Assembly (NCBI GenBank): GCA_002448715.1
Contig: DJZU01000090.1
Location: 14,429-78,428 of the forward strand
Reading direction: 5' to 3'
Source: Candidatus Neomicrothrix sp. UBA6944
GTDB taxonomy: Bacteria > Actinomycetota > Acidimicrobiia > Acidimicrobiales > Poriferisodalaceae
DNA: 64,000 nt
The notes beneath the pieces are model-generated. The model saw only the letters and a program-made list of their open reading frames with translations. It made no database searches and was not told where the DNA came from. This document shows, one piece after another, positions 26,203 through 35,451 of the stretch. Made by a program: the position numbers and the translations under genes. How positions within the stretch are numbered: the stretch's first letter is position 1; every line of letters begins with the position of its first letter.

Positions 26203-27479
26203 CGACGTTGGCCGGTTCCCGCAGCCTCACACTGGTGAGAAAACAGATCGACCAACCCGTCAACTTCGCAGCCTTATGGGAAAAATCGTCTCACTACCAC
26301 AAGTCCTATTGGACTATCCCTGACGAAGGGCTGGAATTCATCGCACTTGGTAGTGCTCTAAATTTCAGAACTCAAGAACGTCGAAATCGATTCGAGTCGG
26401 TTCGCGAAAGTATGGGAAACCTTCAGTTTGAACTAGTAGGGGAACCCGGTCCCGACTTATCTGCGGGAATTCTTGTCGGCGGGTTTTCCTTCAGCGATCG
26501 AGAAATTGAACGGCATCCCGACTGGACGATTTTCGGTGGTGGTGAGTTGGTTCTGCCTGAAATTTTCGTCGTTCGGTGCAACGGTTCCACATGGATCACC
26601 CATGTCGACAATGCCGCACTGCCCGACCTGAACCCTGTACTTGACCGTCATCTAGGTCAAGTATCAAAGGTAGATCACAGAAACGACAAGGCATATCTGC
26701 AACTCGTCGCTCGTGCCTTAGAAGAAATCCATAACGGAAATATGGACAAAGTGGTCACGGCAAGGTCTCTTTCACTTCCCGCGAATCTGAACTCCGCCAC
26801 CCTGCTCGAAAGGCTCAAAGTTCGACACCCTTCATGCGCGACTTTCGCTATAGCTCGTGGCGACCAAGTTTTTCTAGGAAGCAGCCCAGAAACGCTCATC
26901 AAAATGAACGGGAATCAAGTGAGGACCGCGGCATTAGCGGGATCGCGACCGCGTCACGAACATCCAGGAGCTGACGCTCGTCTACGCGCTGAATTACTCG
27001 CCAGCCCTAAAGAACGCAACGAACACGACATCGTCGTCAAAGACATCATTGAATCGTTGACCAATGTTGGGGTCCGTTTAGATTCCCAGTCGCCCACTGG
27101 AGTCATGAAACTTCGCCGTATTCAACACCTCCACACCCTGATTTCTGGGCTGGTGTCGGACGACACGGACATCCTGGATCTGATCAGAGCGCTACACCCA
27201 ACCCCGGCCGTCGCTGGGTTGCCTAGGCAGACCGCTCAAGATTGGATCGACGAAAATGAATCCATGGATAGGGGCTGGTATGCGGCACCTGTGGGTTGGA
27301 TGACCCCAAATGGCGAGGGCGAGTTCAGAGTCGCTTTACGTTCAGCTCTTCTAACCAGCAATGCTCTGACCTTGTTTGCCGGCGGAGGAATTGTTGACGG
27401 AGCAGAACCAGAACACGAATTAGCGGAAACGGCCACCAAATTCGAAGCTCTTTTAGGCGCTCTCGACCTGACGCCGTAA
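26199..27479 (+). CDS. menF: Isochorismate synthase
   Basis: A 426-residue chorismate-binding enzyme that makes isochorismate, the first step to menaquinone. The C-terminal half carries the family core: D-K-V-V-T-A-R-S, F-L-G-S-S-P-E-T-L, A-L-A-G-S-R-P-R, N-E-H-D-I-V-V, H-P-T-P-A-V-A-G-L-P and E-N-E-S-M-D-R-G-W-Y. Glu and Gly/Ser positions for Mg and substrate are present. It overlaps merR by ATGA and is five bases ahead of menD. A salicylate or siderophore role (EntC-like) is made less likely by the men neighbours. Confidence 0.94.
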   Translation: MTTLAGSRSLTLVRKQIDQPVNFAALWEKSSHYHKSYWTIPDEGLEFIALGSALNFRTQERRNRFESVRESMGNLQFELVGEPGPDLSAGILVGGFSFSDREIERHPDWTIFGGGELVLPEIFVVRCNGSTWITHVDNAALPDLNPVLDRHLGQVSKVDHRNDKAYLQLVARALEEIHNGNMDKVVTARSLSLPANLNSATLLERLKVRHPSCATFAIARGDQVFLGSSPETLIKMNGNQVRTAALAGSRPRHEHPGADARLRAELLASPKERNEHDIVVKDIIESLTNVGVRLDSQSPTGVMKLRRIQHLHTLISGLVSDDTDILDLIRALHPTPAVAGLPRQTAQDWIDENESMDRGWYAAPVGWMTPNGEGEFRVALRSALLTSNALTLFAGGGIVDGAEPEHELAETATKFEALLGALDLTP

Positions 27480-27484
27480 CCATC

Positions 27485-29188
27485 ATGACGAGCGACCCCG
27501 TTTACAGTGCATGCGCGACGTTTGCGAACGAACTTTCCAGTCAGGGCGTCGAACACGTCGTCATTTCACCTGGTTCTAGATCAACACCTCTAACACTCAC
27601 GTTTGACCAAACGGTAAACATCAGAACCTGGGTCCAGTTGGATGAACGCTCAGCTGCATTTTTTGCTTTGGGTCTTGCAAAGAAAACACAAACGCCCGTC
27701 GCCTTAATCTGCACTTCTGGAACCGCTGCCACCAATTATCTTCCAGCAGTAGTTGAAGCAAACTGGTCTGAGACGCCGCTGATTGTTCTGACGGCAAACC
27801 GGCCACCAGAATTGAGAGGTTGGGGCGCCGGTCAAACGATTGATCAAACAAACATCTATGGCAGCAATGTCCGCTGGTTCGCTGAACTTCCAATCGCTAA
27901 CGAAGTTGATGCCCATTGGTTCCAATTCGCTGCCGCTCGCGCTTTCCAGTCCTCTATGGGTCCACGGCCAGGGCCTGTTCACCTGGACTGGCCATTCCGA
28001 GAACCCCTGGAACCACTCAACGATGCTGTTCGTGATCAACCTTCTGATCCCATTCGGCTCAACATGGCGCCGACTGCCCTTAGCCCAGCCAAAATCGGAG
28101 ACCTCGCGCAACGCCTTCAACAAACACCGCGGGGAGTAGTGATCGCGGGGCCCATGGTTCAAGGATCTCAATGGCGTCAAGCTGTAGAGGATTTCTGCAC
28201 AAAAACCGGGTATCCGCTTTTGGCCGAGCCACTTTCTCAACTACGTATCGAGTTCGCTGACGTAACCGTTCTACAACACCACGATCATTTGCTCCGCAGT
28301 TCGTGGTCTAAGGAGGTAGCTCCCGAGATTGTGATTCGATTGGGCGGACCGCCCACCTGCAAAGCTCTGAAGAAGTGGTTGGAGCATCATCGCTCCCCCA
28401 TGATCATGTTTGACCCATCGAACAGTTGGGCAGATCCAAGTTTTACAACCTCAGAAATACTGAACGTTGGTAATGAAGCACTTCACGCCATAGCCGAAAT
28501 CATCGACCCAACTATGCGTGATCTTCAATGGCAGAAAACATGGCGTTCTGCAAATGATCAGGCATCAACGGCCATCAACAACATCCTTAACAGTGAACCC
28601 CTTTTGCAAGCTGCTGTTGCTCGTGAACTTGGTCGTCATCTCCCAACAGACCATTTGCTTTATGTTTCTAACTCCATGCCGGTGCGAGATATCGACAGTT
28701 TTATGGAACCTCATTCCGACTCCCTCCATGTCATCGGTAACCGAGGAGCAAGCGGTATTGACGGCGTGATCTCCAGCGCTGCAGGCGCAGCCGCAAGCGG
28801 TCAACCCACCACTCTTTTAATAGGAGATTTAGCATTTCAACACGACATAGGAGGGCTAATCGCTGCCAGGAGTCTCGATATCACCCTGACTGTCGTGGTC
28901 TTGGACGACCAAGGGGGAGGAGTGTTTAGTCATCTACCAATAGCTCAGGTAACGGACCCGGCAGTATTCGACAAACTGTTCACAACCCCACAGCATTTAC
29001 CTATCGCTGGAATCGTTGAAGCGTTGGGCATCAAATACCAAGAAGTGTCCGACGCTGCCACGTTGGCGGGCCTATTACGCGAACCACAAGGCATTCGAGT
29101 GATCAGGATCCCGATTGACTCATCCCTTGATATAGATCAACACCTACGGATCGTTCGCGCAGTCGCGGATTCCATAGAGTCATTATGA
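27485..29188 (+). CDS. menD: 2-succinyl-5-enolpyruvyl-6-hydroxy-3-cyclohexene-1-carboxylate synthase
   Basis: A 567-residue thiamine-diphosphate enzyme joining isochorismate and 2-oxoglutarate. The N-terminus has V-I-S-P-G-S-R-S-T-P-L-T and an E-R-S-A-A-F-F-A-L-G segment containing the ThDP-activating Glu. The C-terminal domain has the GD...N-type Mg/ThDP motif (G-D-L-A-F-Q-H-D, with D-D-Q-G-G-G-V-F). Family length is about 550. It ends as menH begins (ATGA). Confidence 0.95.
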   Translation: MTSDPVYSACATFANELSSQGVEHVVISPGSRSTPLTLTFDQTVNIRTWVQLDERSAAFFALGLAKKTQTPVALICTSGTAATNYLPAVVEANWSETPLIVLTANRPPELRGWGAGQTIDQTNIYGSNVRWFAELPIANEVDAHWFQFAAARAFQSSMGPRPGPVHLDWPFREPLEPLNDAVRDQPSDPIRLNMAPTALSPAKIGDLAQRLQQTPRGVVIAGPMVQGSQWRQAVEDFCTKTGYPLLAEPLSQLRIEFADVTVLQHHDHLLRSSWSKEVAPEIVIRLGGPPTCKALKKWLEHHRSPMIMFDPSNSWADPSFTTSEILNVGNEALHAIAEIIDPTMRDLQWQKTWRSANDQASTAINNILNSEPLLQAAVARELGRHLPTDHLLYVSNSMPVRDIDSFMEPHSDSLHVIGNRGASGIDGVISSAAGAAASGQPTTLLIGDLAFQHDIGGLIAARSLDITLTVVVLDDQGGGVFSHLPIAQVTDPAVFDKLFTTPQHLPIAGIVEALGIKYQEVSDAATLAGLLREPQGIRVIRIPIDSSLDIDQHLRIVRAVADSIESL

Positions 29189-29988
29189 AGCTGGTCTGCA
29201 ACGGCACCGCTCTAGAAGTAAACGTCGCAGGTTCTGGCGAACCTCTCTTGATTATTCACGGATTCACGGGATCTGCGTTAGCAATGAAACCGCTATCCGC
29301 GCATTTGCCAGGGCGAAGAATACTCCCCGACCTCATTGGGCACGGCCGCAGCGAATCCCCTGTTTCTCGCGGCGCGTATCATCTCGATGCTGTCTCTCAG
29401 CAGATTTCCTCAATGCTGGAGCAGCTTGACGCGACACCAACAGCAATTGTTGGATACTCAATGGGTGGGCGGGTCGCGTTGAATTTCGCAGTAAACCACC
29501 CAGAGAAGGTCCGGTCCTTGGCGTTGATCGGCGCTTCACCGGGAATCGAGAATGACAGTGACCGTCTTAATCGGAAAGATGCCGACCATAAATTAGCTGC
29601 GTCGATTTCTCATCTAGGGGTCAAAAGATTCGTCGAATCCTGGGTCGATATGCCCATGTGGGAAAGTTTGCGAAACAAACTGACAGCGATCCAATGGCAA
29701 GAATCAATTGCCGAACGCCGAACAAATCATCCCCTCGGGCTCGCAAACAGCCTTAGAGCGAGCGGCACCGGCAGCATGAATCCGCTTCACGCGTCTCTCC
29801 ACACTCTGAAAGTTCCAACCCTGCTACTCGTCGGCGAGAAGGATCATAAGTTCTTACAAATCGCTTACGACATGTCTCTTGCACTTCCTGACGCGTCGGT
29901 TCAAGTGATCGCCGATTCTGGTCACGCAACACACCTTGAACAACCTGAAGCAACGGCAAACGCGATCATCGAGCACCTCTCGTGTTAA
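29185..29988 (+). CDS. menH: 2-succinyl-6-hydroxy-2,4-cyclohexadiene-1-carboxylate synthase (alpha/beta hydrolase)
   Basis: A 267-residue alpha/beta-hydrolase fold protein. The nucleophile elbow is G-Y-S-M-G-G-R (near Ser92), I-I-H-G-F-T-G-S holds the oxyanion region, Asp lies in V-G-E-K-D-H and His in D-S-G-H-A-T-H-L-E. In the men cluster it is expected to release pyruvate from the MenD product. It overlaps menD by ATGA and menC by seven bases. Confidence 0.9.
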   Translation: MKLVCNGTALEVNVAGSGEPLLIIHGFTGSALAMKPLSAHLPGRRILPDLIGHGRSESPVSRGAYHLDAVSQQISSMLEQLDATPTAIVGYSMGGRVALNFAVNHPEKVRSLALIGASPGIENDSDRLNRKDADHKLAASISHLGVKRFVESWVDMPMWESLRNKLTAIQWQESIAERRTNHPLGLANSLRASGTGSMNPLHASLHTLKVPTLLLVGEKDHKFLQIAYDMSLALPDASVQVIADSGHATHLEQPEATANAIIEHLSC

Positions 29989-30929
29989 TAGATCTTGAAA
30001 CCCGCAATCTACGGTTACGGCATCCGTTAGTCACCGCACACGGCAGCACCACACACCGACATATCATCGAAATCACCGCGAACGACAACGGCGTTCAAGG
30101 TCAAGGGGAAGCAGCTCCGCTTCCGGGCTTCGGTCTAGAGAGCTTCGAGGAATCCCTCACAGCGCTAGAAAATTGGGCTAAGAATCCCAAGCGTTTACCG
30201 GACTCACCAGCAGCTCGCAGTGGTGCGACTACAGCAATCGAGAATTTAGAGAAAGCCAAGTCTTCTACTTCTCCCACCAATGGCAAGATCGCAGTCCAAG
30301 CACTCATCGGATCAGCAGAAATTTCATCAATCGAATCCGAAGTTTCCGACGCATTAGAGCAGGGTTATTTAGCTATCAAGATGAAGGTGGCGGCCACCGA
30401 CACAAAGACTGACATTGCCAGGATTCGCAGAGCCGCACACCTCGTTAGACCACATTCAGCACTCCGTTTAGACGCCAACGGTGGATGGTCGTTGGACGAC
30501 GCCCTCCATGTGTTGAGCGCCATCGATTCGAGCGACGTGGACTTGGTCGAAGAACCAACTGTTAACCCTCTCGATTGGCAAAAAATACGCGAGGAGACCG
30601 GCATTAAGATCGGCGCGGACGAGCAACTGACAAATGAGTTGCAGGTACACCAACTACTGCAGCATGGCGCAGCTCAAACGTTCGTCCTCAAACCTTCGGT
30701 CATAGGAGGACCTTCAGCCACGCGAAAAATCGCGGAGCTGGCGAGGAGAAACGGCGTAAATATCTTGATCTCATCATTTCTAGATGGACCCATAGCGCTC
30801 CGCTCAGCGAGAGATCTTGCCATGGAACTAGCACCCAACGAGATTCACGGCCTGGGCACAGCGTCGCTGTTTGTCGACAAGTTCCCTGTCGATGTCGTCC
30901 CTAGCGGCGGCTTTCTTCACCGTTCCTGA
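29982..30929 (+). CDS. menC: o-Succinylbenzoate synthase
   Basis: A 315-residue enolase-superfamily dehydratase. The catalytic Lys is in A-I-K-M-K-V (near 125-129), and the metal ligands are in R-L-D-A-N-G-G-W, D-L-V-E-E-P and I-G-A-D-E-Q, with a second Lys in F-V-L-K-P-S. It starts at GTG 29982, inside the last codons of menH. It ends 22 bases before the convergent menE, so the OSB made here is the MenE substrate. Confidence 0.93.
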   Translation: MLIDLETRNLRLRHPLVTAHGSTTHRHIIEITANDNGVQGQGEAAPLPGFGLESFEESLTALENWAKNPKRLPDSPAARSGATTAIENLEKAKSSTSPTNGKIAVQALIGSAEISSIESEVSDALEQGYLAIKMKVAATDTKTDIARIRRAAHLVRPHSALRLDANGGWSLDDALHVLSAIDSSDVDLVEEPTVNPLDWQKIREETGIKIGADEQLTNELQVHQLLQHGAAQTFVLKPSVIGGPSATRKIAELARRNGVNILISSFLDGPIALRSARDLAMELAPNEIHGLGTASLFVDKFPVDVVPSGGFLHRS

Positions 30930-30951
30930 AAACCAATCCACTGGCGTCTAC

Positions 30952-32049
30952 TTACAGCAGATGCCGCTGGATTTTTCCAAGCGCTGTCTTTGGAAGCTGG
31001 TCAACATATTCCACAGCACGGGGTGCGCAGAACGCAGGCAACGAGTGCTTCACCGCTTCTCGCAGCATCTCCAAAGAAGGCGCTTCCTCACCCACCACCA
31101 CCACCGCTGTGACGCTTTCCCCCCACTCTGGATCCGGGCGTCCCACAACGGCACACTCCACAACATTGGTCACCGTTTCTAAAATTCGTTCAACCTCGAC
31201 CGGCCAAACGTTCTCTCCGCCGGTGATGATCATCTCACCCATTCGTCCGAACACGCTCAACACACCTGAGCTGTCCAGGGAGCCCGAATCTCCGGTTGGA
31301 TACCAGCCATCGTCTGTAAAGGGCTCCTCCCCGTTCCGGTAACACCTGAACAACATCGGGCACCGTATCTGTACTTCGCCGTCCACTATTCGCAATTCAA
31401 CATCGTTGAGAGGACGCCCGTTATAAACAATTCCACTACCAGTTTCTGTCATTCCGTATGTCGCGATGACATTCTCCGGTCGGTGTTCAGGCACGGACGA
31501 GCCGCCTAGTAATACGCGACGGAACAATCCACTGTTAATCCGTTGCAGCGCAGTGGGAACCAGGGAGACAAGTGTTGCCCCTTCCCGACCAGCAGTCATT
31601 ACCGCCTCAGCATTAAATCCATTGTGAACTTCTAATGGCGCGCCAGAATGAAGAGCCCGCATGACTACCGAAAAGCCGCCGACATGGCTTAAGGGAAGAC
31701 AGGCCAGCCACTTATCGGCAGAGGGATCGACTCCGAGGAAATCGTTCGTGGCTTCCGCATTCGCCATCAGCGATTCGTGAGTCAACACGACACCTTTCGG
31801 TCGTCCAGTACTCCCACTGGTCGCCACAACTAACGCGTCACCTGGCTCCACGGGTTTGCCTTCAAGAGGCGATGACCCTGATGGGTCAACGACTGTCGAT
31901 GCGCCCATCTGTTGGATTAGTTCCTTCTGAGTTTCTTTCGGAAGTCGTTGATCTATTGGCAATACGGCGTCGCCCTCATCCCAAACTCGTTGAATAGCGT
32001 CAACATATTGTTGGCTACCGGGCATAGATATGGCTATGAGGCGATTCAC
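30952..32049 (-). CDS. menE: o-Succinylbenzoate-CoA ligase
   Basis: A 365-residue adenylating enzyme, as short as other actinobacterial MenE proteins. P-loop V-A-T-S-G-S-T-G-R-P-K-G-V, A5-like A-T-Y-G-M-T-E-T-G-S-G, A7 W-Y-P-T-G-D-S-G, A8 G-R-M-G-E-M-I-I-T-G-G-E-N, and terminal Lys in T-A-L-G-K-I-Q-R. It faces menC. Two GTG codons stand in a row; I use the inner one (32047-32049), seven bases after TAACGT. menB (naphthoate synthase) and menA are not in the window. TauE-like gene lies upstream on the same strand. Confidence 0.92.
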   Translation of the reverse strand: MNRLIAISMPGSQQYVDAIQRVWDEGDAVLPIDQRLPKETQKELIQQMGASTVVDPSGSSPLEGKPVEPGDALVVATSGSTGRPKGVVLTHESLMANAEATNDFLGVDPSADKWLACLPLSHVGGFSVVMRALHSGAPLEVHNGFNAEAVMTAGREGATLVSLVPTALQRINSGLFRRVLLGGSSVPEHRPENVIATYGMTETGSGIVYNGRPLNDVELRIVDGEVQIRCPMLFRCYRNGEEPFTDDGWYPTGDSGSLDSSGVLSVFGRMGEMIITGGENVWPVEVERILETVTNVVECAVVGRPDPEWGESVTAVVVVGEEAPSLEMLREAVKHSLPAFCAPRAVEYVDQLPKTALGKIQRHLL

Positions 32050-32056
32050 CACAGAG

Positions 32057-32062
32057 ACGTTA
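32057..32062 (-). promoter_or_regulatory. -10 element TAACGT, leaderless menE
   Basis: TAACGT on the minus strand is seven bases before GTG 32049. It lies in the 18-base gap behind the TauE-like gene, so menE may be made both from this start and by read-through. Confidence 0.4.
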
Positions 32063-32070
32063 CCGGCGTT

Positions 32071-32808
32071 CTAGAAAGCTCGAACCATGAGACTAACCGT
32101 GCACGCGACGATGACTGTGCTTACCGCTAGATCGAAGCGAGCAGCATCCAAGGTGCGGCCAATTCTGATTCCAAATGGGAGGACAACCATCACTACTGCA
32201 GCGGCTAGCACAGCACCGTAGAACCGCTGATTAGACCACTGGCCAGTCACACTCAGGGTTAGTAGCTGCACGCTGCCGGTTAATAAGAAAATGGCCGTAT
32301 TAGACACCACGAAACGTTCGCGTGAAACACCTAAGCCTTGAAACCATGCTGCGACGAGCGGGCCTGAAATCCCGGTCGCTCCCTGCGCTACTCCACACGT
32401 AAGCGCTACTGGTATTCGACCCCATTTTTGGACTCCCGGTGACCATCTGGGATCAGCAGACGAAAATCTCCAGGCCAGGAAAGACGAAAGCAACAGAGCA
32501 AGTAATAGAAAGAGCAATCGGTCATCGATACGCGGGAGAAGCCAGGCGCCAGCGACTGCTCCGATGGCACCTAGACCAGCAAAGGTTGAGAGGCCTTTAA
32601 CGAATCGCAATTCTCGTCTGTGTTCTCGCACCAGCATTGCGTTACTGACCGCGGTGGGGGCAGCCATGATCACAACGGCATCTTGAACTCCGACAAAAAA
32701 CGCGATCACTGGTACAGCCGTGAGGGGCAATCCAAGTCCGGTTGTTCCCTTAATTAGCGATCCCAAGATCACTGCTAGAGCAACAATTAAAAGCTCAAGA
32801 AAGTTCAC
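32071..32808 (-). CDS. TauE/SafE family membrane permease
   Basis: A 245-residue integral membrane protein with about seven or eight helices. It opens with L-G-S-L-I-K-G-T-T-G-L-G-L-P-L, the typical first TauE/SafE repeat, and has C-G-V-A-Q-G-A-T-G-I-S-G-P-L for the second. Members export sulfite, sulfonates or other organic anions. Its ATG overlaps the psuG stop, so it is translated with the pseudouridine-phosphate glycosidase; a link with that pathway is only inference. Confidence 0.88.
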   Translation of the reverse strand: MNFLELLIVALAVILGSLIKGTTGLGLPLTAVPVIAFFVGVQDAVVIMAAPTAVSNAMLVREHRRELRFVKGLSTFAGLGAIGAVAGAWLLPRIDDRLLFLLLALLLSSFLAWRFSSADPRWSPGVQKWGRIPVALTCGVAQGATGISGPLVAAWFQGLGVSRERFVVSNTAIFLLTGSVQLLTLSVTGQWSNQRFYGAVLAAAVVMVVLPFGIRIGRTLDAARFDLAVSTVIVACTVSLMVRAF

Positions 32809-33704
32809 TGCGCGCTTATCTGGACCGCAATTTCGGCCGCTATGCGCGCATTGTGTTCAGCTAAAGAAAGGTTCGCTGAAACACTCTCACCTGCTGTCGC
32901 CTTTTCGAGCTCAGAAAGAACATGCGGTGTGACTTGTGGCCCTGAAATTTTTCTGTCGCGAAGATCGCTGAGACTTTCTTCTATAACTCGGTTGATTTCG
33001 GTGGCATTCAGCTCATCGGCGACAGGAATGGGTGCCACGAGCAGCGTTCCTCCTTGCCCGAGTTCTCGACGCGCAAGGTGGAGTTGGGCGGCTGATTCTG
33101 CGTCATCTACACGATGCGGCACTGGGAGACCAGAATCACGGGTGTAGAAAGCAGGAAACTGGTCGGTCTGCCAACCAACAACAGGAACTGACTGGGTTTC
33201 CAAATATTCCAGCGTTCGCGGTAAGTCCAAGAACGCTTTTGCGCCCGCGCTCACCACAAGAACTTGATGTCGAGCAATCGCATCCAAGTCTGATGAGACG
33301 TCACCGGTAACCTCTGCTTCGCGGTGAACACCGCCGATTCCTCCGGTCGCGAACACTTCGATCCCCACACCATCAGCGATGACGACGCTCGCCGACACCG
33401 TTGTTGCTCCTTCTGACAGGTGTCGAAAGCCCGCGGTTGCGAGATCTCTCGCCGCTACTTTCACCGAGCTACCGAGCACACGTTCGTAAAGTTCTTCAGG
33501 AATACCTGCACATATATTCCCATCGAGCACTGCGGTAAGCGCTGGCACTGCCCCCACGCTTCGAATCACCGCAAGACATCTTTGAAGGGCCTGCTCATTA
33601 GCGGGCGACGGTAATCCCAATGTTGAAAAGATGGTGGACTCCAACGCCACCACCGCGTTACCGGCAGACAACGCGTCCTTTACTTCATCTCCGACAACAA
33701 TCAA
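32805..33704 (-). CDS. psuG: Pseudouridine-5'-phosphate glycosidase
   Basis: A 299-residue enzyme that splits pseudouridine 5'-phosphate into uracil and ribose 5-phosphate (reversible). It has the family sequence V-A-L-E-S-T-I-F-S-T-L-G-L-P, A-V-L-D-G-N-I-C-A-G-I and G-G-I-G-G-V-H-R. The lysine used in ring opening is likely the one in S-A-G-A-K-A-F-L-D. Start TTG 33704 has GGGAGG at ideal distance. No kinase psuK is adjacent. Divergent from upp, which can use the uracil formed. Confidence 0.94.
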   Translation of the reverse strand: MIVVGDEVKDALSAGNAVVALESTIFSTLGLPSPANEQALQRCLAVIRSVGAVPALTAVLDGNICAGIPEELYERVLGSSVKVAARDLATAGFRHLSEGATTVSASVVIADGVGIEVFATGGIGGVHREAEVTGDVSSDLDAIARHQVLVVSAGAKAFLDLPRTLEYLETQSVPVVGWQTDQFPAFYTRDSGLPVPHRVDDAESAAQLHLARRELGQGGTLLVAPIPVADELNATEINRVIEESLSDLRDRKISGPQVTPHVLSELEKATAGESVSANLSLAEHNARIAAEIAVQISAQ

Positions 33705-33763
33705 TTGGGCCTCCCTAATGGGTACATCATGTCAGGCATGTGACATATCAGCGCACCTGCTTC

Positions 33764-33769
33764 TACTGT
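33764..33769 (+). promoter_or_regulatory. -10 element TACTGT, leaderless upp
   Basis: TACTGT is followed six bases later by GTG 33776, which gives a product of exactly the usual length. No Shine-Dalgarno is near. Confidence 0.5.
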
Positions 33770-33775
33770 GTGGAC

Positions 33776-34399
33776 GTGTTTAGTGTTATTGAACATCCCG
33801 TCATAGCGTCGTGGACCGATCGACTGCGTTCCACGGACACCGATACTGACGAGTTTCGACGTCTTTTGCGGCAACTCGGCCAGTTGTTAGTTCCATATGC
33901 GACCGAACATTTACCAACAACAGAGATTACGGTCCAAACCCCGTTGGCGAAAACAGCAGGCCGTCAACTTGACGGCGACACACCAGTAGTGGTTTCGATA
34001 TTGCGAGCTGGTAACGGGTTACTCGATGGGGTGTTGCAGGTTCTATCGGATGCGGATGTGGGGTTCATCGGTCTTGCGCGAGATCACGAAACCCTTGAGG
34101 CAGTTGAATACCTGGTGAATCTTCCTCGGCTTGCCAACCGTCACGTCATAGTTGTTGACCCAATGCTGGCGACAGGACATAGTGCAGTCGCAGCTCTCAA
34201 TCGAGTAGCCGAAGAAGATCCTGCAAGCGTGACTCTGATGTGTGTGGTGGCAGCTCCAGAAGGAGCCCAACATCTGGCTTCTCACCATCCAGAAGTTCGA
34301 GTGGTGGCCGCCGCCCTGGACGAAAAATTAAATGAGTCCGGATATATTTTGCCGGGGCTGGGTGATGCTGGCGACCGCCTGTATGGAACTGAGATATGA
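33776..34399 (+). CDS. upp: Uracil phosphoribosyltransferase
   Basis: A 207-residue enzyme making UMP from uracil and PRPP. The PRPP loop is V-V-D-P-M-L-A-T-G-H-S-A, the N-terminal core has P-V-V-V-S-I-L-R-A-G-N-G-L, and the uracil-binding end is G-D-A-G-D-R-L-Y-G. GTG 33776 matches the length of other actinobacterial Upp and lies six bases after TACTGT; open frame continues to 33740 but is likely promoter. It overlaps mtnA by ATGA and is divergent from psuG, giving a plausible uracil salvage pair. Confidence 0.93.
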   Translation: MFSVIEHPVIASWTDRLRSTDTDTDEFRRLLRQLGQLLVPYATEHLPTTEITVQTPLAKTAGRQLDGDTPVVVSILRAGNGLLDGVLQVLSDADVGFIGLARDHETLEAVEYLVNLPRLANRHVIVVDPMLATGHSAVAALNRVAEEDPASVTLMCVVAAPEGAQHLASHHPEVRVVAAALDEKLNESGYILPGLGDAGDRLYGTEI

Positions 34400-35451
34400 A
34401 ACGTCCGACACCACCTATCGAATGGGTCCAGGATCACATCCGGATCATTGATCAGACTCTGTTGCCTACTGAAGTCCAATTGGTAGAAATCAGGACCGCC
34501 GCACAGGCGGTCGACGCTATCCAGAGACTGGCTATCCGCGGAGCACCTGCTTTGGGAGCCTTCGGATCCTTGGCGTTGGTCGTAGCCCTAGATGAAGCCG
34601 GTCCGGCGACTCTGTCAGAGGCAATAGCTCACCTTGAAGAATGTCGAACGCTCGTCGGGGACGCACGTCCTACCGCAGTAAACCTTCGATGGGCAGTTGA
34701 CAGGGTTATCGACAAGGCGATTAGGACAAGTGACGACTTAGCTAGCCTTAGAACCGCACTTCTTGACGAGGCGCATGCCGTAGCTGCTGAAGATGAAGCG
34801 GCCTGCAGTGAAATTGGACGACTCGGTCATGAGCTACTTCAAGAGGCAACATCGATTGGTACTCACTGCAACGCGGGACGTCTTGCGACAGCGGGAACGG
34901 GGACCGCGTTAGCGCCGATGTATGCCAAAGCGCAAGCCGGCGAGCAGTTGCGAGTCTTCGCTTCAGAAACACGTCCTTTGTTGCAAGGGGCGAGGTTGAC
35001 AGCGTGGGAACTAGAAGACGCGGGCATAGACGTAACCGTGGTCCCTGACGGCGCTATGGCGTCAACTGTTCTATCTGGCCAGGTCGACGCCTACATCGTC
35101 GGGGCCGATCGCATCGCCGCGAACGGTGACACAGCTAACAAAATAGGCACCGTAAGTCATGCTCTCGCTGCTCGAGAAGCAGGGATACCTTTCTATGTCG
35201 CAGCGCCAACCTCCACTATCGATATCAATTTGCCGAGTGGTAACCACATAGAGATCGAGCAACGTGACGAAGTGGAAGTACACGAAATTACTGGGAAAAG
35301 AATCACCCCCCAAGGGGTGAACGCTGCCAACCCCGCGTTCGACGTAACGCCGCACCATCTCATTACTGCAATCATCACCGAGGCAGGCGTGCTCCGGGCC
35401 CCATTTGAAGGTTCAATAGCTGACGCACTCACGCGAACTGGAGCACCCTAA
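34396..35451 (+). CDS. mtnA: S-methyl-5-thioribose-1-phosphate isomerase
   Basis: A 351-residue isomerase converting methylthioribose-1-phosphate to methylthioribulose-1-phosphate; relatives also accept 5-deoxyribose-1-phosphate. The family parts are I-R-G-A-P-A-L-G-A-F-G, T-H-C-N-A-G-R-L-A-T with the catalytic Cys (near 156), V-V-P-D-G-A-M-A-S and V-G-A-D-R-I-A-A-N-G-D with the catalytic Asp. It overlaps upp by ATGA and shares one base with the next gene, a fused aldolase-dehydrogenase. mtnK, mtnB, mtnC and mtnD are absent here, which argues against the oxygen-dependent methionine salvage route at this locus. Confidence 0.93.
   Translation: MKRPTPPIEWVQDHIRIIDQTLLPTEVQLVEIRTAAQAVDAIQRLAIRGAPALGAFGSLALVVALDEAGPATLSEAIAHLEECRTLVGDARPTAVNLRWAVDRVIDKAIRTSDDLASLRTALLDEAHAVAAEDEAACSEIGRLGHELLQEATSIGTHCNAGRLATAGTGTALAPMYAKAQAGEQLRVFASETRPLLQGARLTAWELEDAGIDVTVVPDGAMASTVLSGQVDAYIVGADRIAANGDTANKIGTVSHALAAREAGIPFYVAAPTSTIDINLPSGNHIEIEQRDEVEVHEITGKRITPQGVNAANPAFDVTPHHLITAIITEAGVLRAPFEGSIADALTRTGAP

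Noticed and set aside
33740..33775. Upstream start for upp (GTG 33740)
   Set aside because: Would place the -10 TACTGT inside the coding region; the 207-residue form from GTG 33776 matches the family.
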